Shown here piece after piece: positions 56,885-64,000 of a stretch of 64,000 nucleotides of DNA. Position 1 is the first letter of the stretch; each line of letters opens with the position of its first letter. A program made the translations under genes and the position numbers. The notes under the pieces are model-generated. The model was not told where the DNA came from. It did not search any database and saw only the letters and a program-made list of their open reading frames with translations. This DNA comes from Anaspis maculata (taxonomy: Eukaryota > Arthropoda > Insecta > Coleoptera > Scraptiidae), in NCBI GenBank assembly GCA_949128115.1, contig OX421966.1, positions 50,961,416 to 51,025,415 of the forward strand, written 5' to 3'.

Positions 56885-59321
56885 AAGCCTGTTCGTCCCG
56901 AATAGGCTCATCGTTACTCCCGGAGTAACGTGCAAGGCGATCAAGGTGGACAACTTTTATCTTGGCTCTCGGGGCTCGCTGGATTCTGTACACGACGTCA
57001 TTGATCTTCTTGACTACCGTGTACGGCCCTTCCCACGACGGATGCAACTTCGGAGACCTTCCCTTCTTTCGTTGAGGATTGTACAACCAGACCAAGTCAC
57101 CAGCCTGAAATCCCGTGGAGTTCGCCTTCAAGTCGTAACGGGTCTTCATTCGGTCGGTCGCGATTCGAATCCGGTTTCGAACCAACTCGTGGATGTCACA
57201 CATTCTTTGCCTCAGGTCGTCGACGTATTCGGGGATGTCTTTCGGATCATTCTCCGGCGTGCCAAATTGCAAATCGCAGGGGAGGCGAAGCTCTCGGCCA
57301 AAAAGAACACGTGCTGGTGTTTCCCCTGTGGTGTCGTGAATGGCAGCGCGATACGCCATCAGAAAAATCGGCAGATGACGATCCCATTCTCGCTGATGCT
57401 CGTCGACGACCTTTGACAGGTGCTGCTCCATCGTCCGGTTGAACCGTTCAACCATTCCGTCGGACCGTGGGTGAAGGGGCGTCGTCCTGGTCTTCTGTAT
57501 TCCGAGTAGAGTACAGATACCTTGGAACACGTTGGACTCGAAGTTTCGTCCCTGGTCTGAGTGCAGCTCCAGAGGTACTCCAAAGCGGCTTATCAGATTG
57601 TCCACCAGCACCCTTGCCACTGTAGAAGCCTCTTGGTTGGGCAGGGCGTACGCTTCCGGCCACTTGCTGAAGTAGTCCATGGCAACCAGGATGTATTTGT
57701 TGCCATCTTCCGTTGTCGGGAACGGGCCAGCCACATCGATCGCGATGCGTTCAAAAGGCGCTCCAACATTGTAAGTCTTCAGCTCCCCTCGGCTGCGAGT
57801 TCTTGGTCCTTTGCTGGCGGCACAAACCTCGCACTGGCGACACCATGTTTCCACGTCGTTCCGGCAGTTCACCCAGTAGAACCGCTCGCGCACCTTGGCC
57901 AACGTTTTGTTCACACCAAGGTGCCCTCCAGTGACGCCATCGTGCATCTCCTTCAGGACCTCTCTCACTCTCTTCTTGGGAAGCACCAGTTGAACCATCT
58001 CCTTCTTTCCATCAGGACTCTCCCAGACCCTCTTCAGCAGCCCATTCTCTATCCTCAGAGAATTCCACTGAGCCCAAAGAGCCTTGAATTCGGGTCCTTC
58101 TCCAGATATCTCGGCCCATTCCGGTCTGTTCTGGCCAAGTTCTTTCCTTTCAGCAAGCGTACCGATGGCTGGGTCCTCACGCTGCTCCTTCTTGAGCTCA
58201 GCCGAAGTCCAATTTCTCGGGGTGTCGAAAACGATTGCCTTGACTTCGACGTTCCCATTCTGCTGGTCTACCCTCTTGCAGTGCTTACAGTCTTCGTTGC
58301 ATGGTCTTCGAGAAAGAGCATCCGCGTTGCCATGACTTCTTCCAGGGCGGTGTTGGACCTTGAAGTCATATTGCTGCAGTTTCCCGATCCACCGTGCCAA
58401 CTGTCCCTCAGGATTCTTCAACTGCAGTAGCCATTTCAGGGCAGCGTGGTCAGTCCTCACCAAAAATTTCCGGCCATAGAGGTACTGGTGAAAGTGATCG
58501 ACAGCTTTCACTATGGCCAGTAGCTCCCTACGCGTCACGCAGTAGTTCCTTTCAGGCTTGGACAACACCTTGCTGTAGTACTCCACTACTTGCTCTTGGC
58601 CCTGCTGGTGTTGTGACAGCACTGCTCCAATTCCGGTGTTGCTGGCATCAGTGTCAAGGATGTATTGTCCTTGAGGAAGAGGGTATGCCAGAATAGGACT
58701 CGAGCACAATGCAATCTTCAAAGTCTTGAATGAGTTTTCACATTCCTTGGTCCACAGGAATGGCGCACGGTCTTCAGTCAGTTTGTGCAAGGGCTTAGCA
58801 ATGTCAGCGAACTTCTCCACAAATCGCCTGTAGTATGTGCATAAGCCCAAGAAACTTCTGACTTCATGCTGATTTCTTGGTCGCGGCCATTCTCGGACAG
58901 CATCCAGTTTCGCTGGATCGGTTTCGATGCCTTCGGACGACACAACATGCCCCAAAAATTTGACTTGCTTCTGGAAGAGCACGCATTTCTTTGGGTTGAG
59001 CTTGAGATGTGCACCTCGAAGACGTCGAATTACCTCCCGGAGATTCTTCAGGTGCTCCTCGAAGGTTCGACCGATGACCATCACGTCGTCGAGGTAGACT
59101 AGGCAAGTTTCCCACGTAAGACCTCGCAAGACGCACTCCATTAGACGTTCGAACGTGGCGGGTGCGTTGCAAAGTCCAAACGGCATCACAGTAAACTGAT
59201 AAAGGCCGCTACCGGCGGAAAACGCCGTCTTTTCTTTGTCGTCGTTGTGGAGTCCTACTTGCCAGTAACCACTCTTCAGGTCAAGCGTCGAAAACCATCT
59301 CCATCCAGACAGCGTGCTCAA
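56883..59321 (-). CDS. pol: Pol, C-terminal part: RT, RNase H, integrase
   Basis: An 812-codon frame from just after the RT frameshift to the purine tract. RT continues with LDLKSGYWQV (14-23), GLCNAPATF (49-57) and the catalytic YLDD (76-79). RNase H shows TDAS (D225), E266, D291 and D334. Integrase has an HHCC zinc-binding region (H460, H467, C494, C497) and a catalytic D529, D589, E625 triad with 35 residues between the last two. A short chromodomain-free tail follows (GDLVWLYNP, WEGPYTVVKKI). All catalytic residues are in place. The ATG is internal to RT and not a natural start; in a working element this would be made as part of Gag-Pol. No env follows. Confidence 0.95.
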   Translation of the reverse strand: MSTLSGWRWFSTLDLKSGYWQVGLHNDDKEKTAFSAGSGLYQFTVMPFGLCNAPATFERLMECVLRGLTWETCLVYLDDVMVIGRTFEEHLKNLREVIRRLRGAHLKLNPKKCVLFQKQVKFLGHVVSSEGIETDPAKLDAVREWPRPRNQHEVRSFLGLCTYYRRFVEKFADIAKPLHKLTEDRAPFLWTKECENSFKTLKIALCSSPILAYPLPQGQYILDTDASNTGIGAVLSQHQQGQEQVVEYYSKVLSKPERNYCVTRRELLAIVKAVDHFHQYLYGRKFLVRTDHAALKWLLQLKNPEGQLARWIGKLQQYDFKVQHRPGRSHGNADALSRRPCNEDCKHCKRVDQQNGNVEVKAIVFDTPRNWTSAELKKEQREDPAIGTLAERKELGQNRPEWAEISGEGPEFKALWAQWNSLRIENGLLKRVWESPDGKKEMVQLVLPKKRVREVLKEMHDGVTGGHLGVNKTLAKVRERFYWVNCRNDVETWCRQCEVCAASKGPRTRSRGELKTYNVGAPFERIAIDVAGPFPTTEDGNKYILVAMDYFSKWPEAYALPNQEASTVARVLVDNLISRFGVPLELHSDQGRNFESNVFQGICTLLGIQKTRTTPLHPRSDGMVERFNRTMEQHLSKVVDEHQREWDRHLPIFLMAYRAAIHDTTGETPARVLFGRELRLPCDLQFGTPENDPKDIPEYVDDLRQRMCDIHELVRNRIRIATDRMKTRYDLKANSTGFQAGDLVWLYNPQRKKGRSPKLHPSWEGPYTVVKKINDVVYRIQRAPRAKIKVVHLDRLARYSGSNDEPIRDEQA

Positions 59322-60505
59322 AGTGTCGTCAATCCGAGGAAAGAAAGATAGCTGTCTTTCTTTGTCACATCATTGAGTTTGCGGTAGTCTACGCAAAATC
59401 GTGTACTACCGTCTTTCTTCGTGACTAAAACAACCAGTGAAGACCATGGGCTCGTCGATTCTTCGATCACGCCTTCATCCAACATGTTTTTCAAGAGCTT
59501 CGACACCTCTTCTTGCTTCGCCAATGGTAGGCGCCGGGGAGCCTGTCGGATCGGTGCGGCGTTCTCAGTGTTAATCCGATGTTGGATCACGCTGGTCCTT
59601 CCGGTTGGGTTACCTTCCATGGCAAAGGCTGCAGCTTCTTCCTGGATGAATTGCGTCGCAAGCTCCTTCTTCTTGCCACTCAGATGTTTCCAGTCAGGCG
59701 AGAACATCTCCACTAGCTTTTTCTCTAAGAGCTTGGGAGTCGCAGCCTTTGTCGATATGTCTTCACAACGTGAGATCCACTCTACGGGTTCACACTTGCC
59801 CAGGGTCTCTCCTTCCTTGATTGTTTTGCTCGTCTTGTTCGGGTTGATGACTCTGATCGGGATTTTTGTCTTGTCCATGTTAATCAATGTCTTAGCCATG
59901 ATGCAGCTGGCAGCTGTGTCGGGTTCAGCAATGCCGGCGACATGTCCTCCAGGTTGTCCGTTCAGTGTTGCCCACACGATTTTCTCGGAGTTGGCGGCTA
60001 CACGAACGGTTTCAGCCGAAAGTAGGCGGATTTCTTCAGCGGCCTTCATGGATGTTCTAAGCGCCAATTCCTCGTTTCCGATTTTCAACGTCCGCTGTCC
60101 AACATCCAGGATGAATCCGTATTTATCCATCAAGTCCAGGCCAAGTATGAAGTCGTCAACAATGTCAGCGACCAGGAACTTTTCTCGCAGAAGAAATCGT
60201 CCGAAGCGAATGCTTACTTCAGCTTCTCCGTGCAATGTAGCAGACTCTCCGGTAGCTGTAGTCAAACGAGCGCCGTCCCTCAGTGGTACAATGCGTTGCT
60301 TTCGAAGTATCCCTCGGCGAACGATTGACTTCGTGGCTCCCGTATCGATTACGAACACGCAATCGTCCTCGTCAAGCTTTCCACTAAGAAGAAGGCTATT
60401 GGGTGACCTTCGCAGCAGTGAGACGGAGTAACTCCTGGGGCATTGAGGACTGCCAGCCAGCGTGCGCCCCTTAGCGCTAGCTGGAATTAGTTTTCCTGAT
60501 AGCGT
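59318..60505 (-). CDS. pol: Pol, N-terminal part: protease and start of RT (frameshifted)
   Basis: This frame is -1 relative to gag and opens at 60505, just inside the end of gag; the listed start codon at 60358 is a GTG inside the protein. The aspartic protease motif FVIDTGATKSIV lies at 60355-60320 (DTG as catalytic triplet). A linker follows, then the first RT blocks (LDEGVIEESTSPWSSLVVLV, RFCVDYRKLND). Reading then fails near 59340, where a CTTT-rich run has a length change that shifts the frame and gives a stop at 59318. The next frame (59321) resumes RT directly. The break could be a true mutation, making this copy defective, or a base error in a CTTT run. Confidence 0.92.
   Translation of the reverse strand, partial: TLSGKLIPASAKGRTLAGSPQCPRSYSVSLLRRSPNSLLLSGKLDEDDCVFVIDTGATKSIVRRGILRKQRIVPLRDGARLTTATGESATLHGEAEVSIRFGRFLLREKFLVADIVDDFILGLDLMDKYGFILDVGQRTLKIGNEELALRTSMKAAEEIRLLSAETVRVAANSEKIVWATLNGQPGGHVAGIAEPDTAASCIMAKTLINMDKTKIPIRVINPNKTSKTIKEGETLGKCEPVEWISRCEDISTKAATPKLLEKKLVEMFSPDWKHLSGKKKELATQFIQEEAAAFAMEGNPTGRTSVIQHRINTENAAPIRQAPRRLPLAKQEEVSKLLKNMLDEGVIEESTSPWSSLVVLVTKKDGSTRFCVDYRKLNDVTKKDSYLSFLGLTTL
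59330..59350 (-). other. Frameshift lesion in RT
   Basis: The break lies in a pyrimidine run (minus strand CTTTCTTT) beside a nearby inverted AAAGA/TCTTT pair. Slippage in such a run is a common source of indels in replication and in sequencing. Confidence 0.8.
60487..60505 (-). promoter_or_regulatory. Gag-Pol -1 frameshift window
   Basis: The gag stop TAA (60489-60487) and an upstream stop TAG in the -1 frame (60508-60506) leave only 19 nt where a ribosome can pass from gag to pol. The window contains GGAAAAC directly before the gag stop, a plausible though not canonical slippery site. Confidence 0.6.
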
Positions 60506-61716
60506 CTATCAGGACTGGGAGTTCTCCGTCCCGGTGTGGAACGGTCACTTGAACTTGACCTTTGCCTGCAGTCCCGAAGCAGATGTCCCGGTTTTCTACA
60601 GCCGAAGCAACGCGGTCTTCCTCCAGCTCTTGGCTCGCCTTGGGGTCTGTTCCGAGACATGGCGCTAAGAAGTTCCTCAAACATCTCCTTCACCGATTTC
60701 TCGGAAGGATGTGATGCTCCGGATTCATCAAAGTTCACCTCTCTAAGACGATGAGGGCGCGATGCATCTTTAGCAGCCTCGATGCGAATAGCTTGGATGA
60801 GTGCGTCGCTGATGTTGGCTGGATTGCTGATCATGACCATCTGACGCAGATCTGGATCTCTTATTCCGCCCATGAAAGTTTCCTTGGCGATGTCGGCCAA
60901 AACATCCGCTGGATGGGCTGGATAGGCCAGGTGAACCAGCCTCAGGACTTCGGATTCGAATTCCTGAAGGCTTTCTCCGCTCTTTTGTGTCCTGGCCTTC
61001 AGCTGGGTTTGATGGATCTGCCGCACATGATTGTCCCCATACCGAAGCTCAAGGACCCTCGTCAGCTTGGCAAAGTCCTTCTGCTCACTTTCAGGAATCG
61101 TCTGGAGCAGCTCCAATGCTGGGCCTCTGAGAGCCAGGACTAGAGCTGTGGCTCTCTCATCGTCGCTCCATCCGTTTGCTTCAGCAGCGGCATCGAACTG
61201 CCTCTTATAGGTAGTCCATGGGCTTTTCCCATCGAAGTTCGGCAGCTTCACACGATGAACACCCGCTGAACTGACCATCGCAGCACTGGCGGCGGTTTTC
61301 TGAACCTTTTGCTCCAGCTTCGTCATGTTGGCTTCCATCGCAGCCATTTTCTCTTCTAACTTGTTCACACTGCCGTCGAAATACCGCGTCTGTTGTTCTA
61401 CAACGGCTAGAATTTCTTCCTTTTCCTCTAGGTGTTTCCTTTCCTGTTCCTCTAGCAGGTTTTTCAATTCCTGTTCTTGCCCTTCTAGAAGATTCTTCAG
61501 TTCCGCCTTGTCCTCTAAACGCTCTACGATGCGTTTCTTTTCCTGTTCTTCTAGAAGCTTTTTTAATTCGTCTTGTCGCTTCTTGTCCTCTTCTTTCTCT
61601 TCAAGACGCTTCTTCTCCTGTTCTTCTTGAAGACTTTTCTGCTGCTGCATCATCGCCATGATGTTTGCCAAAGCGTCTTCGACTCCTGTCTTCGACATGC
61701 TTCTCGTCTCCGGCAT
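60487..61716 (-). CDS. gag: Gag polyprotein
   Basis: A 409-codon frame starting 79 bases inside the 5' LTR border. Residues about 20-140 are a Glu/Lys/Gln-rich coiled coil. Residues about 155-300 match a retrotransposon capsid region (VKLPNFDGKSPWTTYKRQFD, then a conserved-looking SLQEFESEVLRL). One CCHC zinc knuckle, C-X2-C-X4-H-X4-C, lies at 370-383 (CFGCRKPGHLLRDC), followed by a Ser/Arg-rich tail. Gag would assemble the particle and bind genomic RNA. The frame is intact. The first ATG is used because it follows the primer site closely and no earlier in-frame ATG is visible. Confidence 0.95.
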   Translation of the reverse strand: MPETRSMSKTGVEDALANIMAMMQQQKSLQEEQEKKRLEEKEEDKKRQDELKKLLEEQEKKRIVERLEDKAELKNLLEGQEQELKNLLEEQERKHLEEKEEILAVVEQQTRYFDGSVNKLEEKMAAMEANMTKLEQKVQKTAASAAMVSSAGVHRVKLPNFDGKSPWTTYKRQFDAAAEANGWSDDERATALVLALRGPALELLQTIPESEQKDFAKLTRVLELRYGDNHVRQIHQTQLKARTQKSGESLQEFESEVLRLVHLAYPAHPADVLADIAKETFMGGIRDPDLRQMVMISNPANISDALIQAIRIEAAKDASRPHRLREVNFDESGASHPSEKSVKEMFEELLSAMSRNRPQGEPRAGGRPRCFGCRKPGHLLRDCRQRSSSSDRSTPGRRTPSPDRRYQEN

Positions 61717-61774
61717 TTACCAAATCACGAATGTTCCGAACGTCCTGTAGTCGCAGGCCCAATTACTCTCAATT

Positions 61775-61792
61775 ATCCCACTTCTGACACCA
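61775..61792 (-). promoter_or_regulatory. Primer-binding site, tRNA-Leu type
   Basis: The plus-strand sequence ATCCCACTTCTGACACCA equals the 3' end of a typical eukaryotic tRNA-Leu with CCA, so the minus-strand RNA would pair with it over 18 nt. It lies two bases inside the 5' LTR. Confidence 0.88.
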
Positions 61793-61794
61793 AA

Positions 61795-62305
61795 TGTTAC
61801 GATATTTCGCGTACGGGTTCGAATATAATTTAGACGAACTTTTAAAACACACACTGTTTATTTCTGCGTACTACTACTACAATAAATGCCAACAATTATC
61901 GCTTGGAATTATGTCGCAGATACTTCGCTTGTTGTCACTCGCTATCTAATTCATTACTGCCGCGAGCTCCCGGCTGACGCCTTATATAAGGCCTCCGAAT
62001 AATGTTCCCGAAGTTTCTGTCTGCTTCCAGCAAATTCCATGAGGGTCTGGCATAATGCGATTTCTAGATCATTCCTGAATAATCGCACACGTTACCTGTA
62101 TGCTTTCCATGTGTTCTGGGATCTGCGCCTCCGCCAAAGTGGACTGATGTGCCTTGATCGAACGTTCAAGTCTCCATTGGGTTCACATACAAGAACGCTC
62201 TGGAATGCACGAGATCGCTCCAGACTTCTACACTGCGATCTAATGGTGGAAAGATCGAGAAACATCGAGTGTTTACCTATATGTACAAGATCGCCGCTCG
62301 TAACA
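61795..62305 (-). repeat. 5' LTR, 511 bp
   Basis: Nearly identical to the 3' LTR; differences seen include one base gained (CATAATGCG for CATATGCG) and three or so substitutions. It contains a TATATAAG box near 61986, the likely promoter, and AATAAA near 61858. Confidence 0.95.
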
Positions 62306-62309
62306 TTAT

Positions 62310-62443
62310 AATAGTATATTATCCAACAAGCGGGTAATGATTGCTTCTTACTCATGAGGATGCAGTTTGCCGACACGAGCCTTGGCGAGTGTCGTAAAGC
62401 ATCCGAATGAGTAATAGCCATTACCCGCGAGTAGAATACTATG
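62310..62443. repeat. Hairpin, MITE-like
   Basis: ATAGTATATTATCC and GCGGGTAATG on the left pair with the right-hand CATTACCCGC and AGAATACTAT; arms about 50 bp around a GACACGAGCC...GAGTGTC inner stem. It begins directly beside the Gypsy target duplication. Confidence 0.7.
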
Positions 62444-62445
62444 CG

Positions 62446-62518
62446 TTATCCAGTCTTATTGAAAAATGCAGGCATGTATGCGCGTGATAATGCGTGCATT
62501 ATTCAATAGGATTGGATA
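62446..62518. repeat. Hairpin
   Basis: TTATCCAGTCTTATTGAAAA faces TTCAATAGGATTGGATAA, with an inner GCATG/CATGC-rich loop. It adjoins the previous hairpin and may be part of the same element. Confidence 0.6.
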
Positions 62519-64000
62519 AACCTCAAATTTTCATTTGAGGTTGGCTTTGGAAACAAAATTATTATCGATTAAAGCGACTGGATTGACTTATCCACTTATA
62601 TTCTGTCATCTGTCATCAAAGTTAACTCCTAATGGAAATTTTCTTGATCGCATTATGTGAACTTTGGCAATGCAAAGCCAATTGCAAATTAGTTTGCCAC
62701 GAATTTGGCGTCATTGAAATCGAGTCGTTGAGATGAAAAAAAAAAAATAGAACACTTTAGAATTGGAAAGGGCACGTGGATGGCCTACTTTTTTGGTCAA
62801 AACCCGGTGCTTTTTTCTGTCGCAATTACCAGATTTTGCTTCTTGCATTGAAACTTTTCAATAAATTAAGTCAGCCCTATTCAGAGATACTTTCTCACAA
62901 AACCACACGCGTGTACCTACATATTGATGTCCTTTTGATTCCTCAAATAAAAACATGAATGGGGGACGCGCCACGCTCTAAGCCCTGACCTGAAAATGAC
63001 GACGACGACGGCCACGGATCAAAAACGGGGAAAACAAGTTATTCCTCGTGCGGCTCTTTTTCACCTTTCCAAAGCCTCCTGCGAGTCCCGCGCCGTGACA
63101 CCATTGAGGAAAAGCAGAGAGAGAATCGGGACGATAAGTAGTCCATTACTTGGGTATAAGGCGAGGCGCCACACGCCACATCAAAGTCGGCGACGACGCT
63201 TTTCACGAAATTTAATCGCAGCGTGCTCGTTGCATCAGGTAGATATTTGGGACGGGTGGGGACTTCGGAAGGCTCTTTACGATGTTTAGGGGAAAAGCGC
63301 ATTGGGTTTCTCGGCCAAAAGGTCAGATATTGTTTGTCGAGTGATTTGCTAAAAGAAAAAGAAATATGGGTATAAAGTTGTCTGATATTTCCATCAGATT
63401 AAGTATCGATATTATTGGGTGCACTTGACTGGCGAAAAAAAAGGAAGCTTTACGAGGTGGGATGGGAGCTTCAGACTCGAAAATTGGACAAGTAAATAAA
63501 TATACCGTTTCTTTTACTACTTAGCCACCTTGAATTTTTTTAATCATAACACGAAACCTTATTACGGCAACAGTTAACGATTGACAGATGATGGATTCGC
63601 CCATTAGTACCTACCCTACATACAATATTGAAAATGTGTTGGTAAACATGTACCTATAACGCGCCAAAATAGATGATTCGATTAGCGAAAGAACGAACTC
63701 GATATGTTTACCAACCATTCGAAAGATATGACAGATCGTAACGATATTGGATGGAGACTTCGACTCAGAGGTAAGCGGCAAACCCGGAGACTGTAACTTG
63801 AAGGTAAGTCAGAAACCCATACAACTGGCGGAGGAGTCGCTCGAGAGCTTGCCTGAATGAGCGAAGCTGCTGGATTTTTTCAGAGCTTTTCCATACAAAA
63901 ACTTGGAACTTGGAGGATGTATGAGCGTCCCATGTTTATATCAGTTGGCCCCAGATGTGGTGATGGCATTTTTTTTCTCATATCATTAAATACAGGGTAC
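62519..64000. other. No feature recognised
   Basis: The plus-strand frame at 62996-63289 is GC-richer and contains a possible donor CAG/GTAGAT near 63238, but no matching exon or family feature. The window ends in TACAGGGTAC, which resembles the recurring element tips. Confidence 0.35.

Larger units (their letters stand above)
56362..62305 (-). mobile_element. Near-complete Ty3/Gypsy LTR retrotransposon, 5944 bp
   Basis: Minus-strand order is 5' LTR (61795-62305), tRNA-Leu primer site, gag, protease, RT, RNase H, integrase, purine tract, 3' LTR (56362-56871). RT-RNase H-integrase order defines Ty3/Gypsy. TTAT flanks both ends (56358-56361, 62306-62309). I saw only about four differences between the LTRs, so insertion was recent. 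There is no env frame between integrase and the 3' LTR. Pol is broken by one frameshift in RT near 59340. A related solo LTR is at 22088-22783. Confidence 0.96.

Noticed and set aside
56883..57200. env-like gene downstream of pol
   Set aside because: The integrase frame runs into the purine tract, leaving no room for an env frame before the 3' LTR.
57561..60431. Long plus-strand ORFs of 289 and 336 codons
   Set aside because: They lie antisense to intact, motif-rich Gypsy pol. The sense frame explains the open reading and the antisense proteins show no domains.

Overview
This window looks like gene-poor, repeat-rich nuclear DNA from an arthropod, most likely an insect. The reasons are an AT-rich background, no compact operon-like genes, GT-AG type splice signals, a Ty3/Gypsy LTR retrotransposon with a tRNA-Leu-type primer site, a Jockey/CR1-type LINE fragment, hAT and TA-target DNA elements, and TAGGTA-type microsatellites. 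I cannot name the species; a hemipteran is a guess. No host protein-coding gene could be identified with confidence. The best host-like candidates are a 119-bp splice-flanked open segment (25422-25540) and two unassigned minus-strand ORFs (27971-28408 and 5820-6326).

Layout. Bases 86-2878 are a satellite of about 11 monomers of about 264 bp, organised as a five-monomer higher-order repeat of about 1316 bp. From 3.5 to 18 kb there is a series of palindromic (foldback) elements, most with TA target duplications. They are interleaved with a 2.4-kb non-autonomous hAT element (6435-8883) that carries a foldback and a mariner-type MITE inside it, and with two copies of a 116-bp SINE-like repeat. 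From 18.6 to 34 kb lie a degraded transposon with inverted arms, a solo LTR holding a MITE, a foldback split by a 1.3-kb LTR-like insertion, and more foldbacks. From 34 to 49 kb there are further hairpin elements, a nested foldback array (41.0-42.1 kb), a 2.2-kb transposon with a strict 50-bp subterminal periodicity (42786-45000), and long stretches with no recognisable content.

From 49.55 to 55.7 kb is a large Foldback-like element. Its inverted arms are built from tandem units, its ends carry repeated 55-bp cruciform palindromes, and its centre carries iteron-like GGTTTGACGC motifs. It has been interrupted by a 5'-truncated LINE and by a 987-bp palindromic element, and unoccupied sites for both survive in the window. 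At 56362-62305 is a nearly complete, young Ty3/Gypsy element on the minus strand: two LTRs of 510 and 511 bp, TTAT target duplication, tRNA-Leu primer site, gag, and protease-RT-RNase H-integrase. Its pol is split by one frameshift in RT and it has no env. A solo LTR of a related copy is at 22088-22783.

How it works together. The window is best read as layered transposition. The sequence TACAGGGTG or its complement recurs 17 times by my count, often at the tips or inside the arms of palindromic elements. Several insertions can be dated relative to each other from nesting and from filled/empty site pairs. All statements come from reading the sequence by eye; no searches were run.
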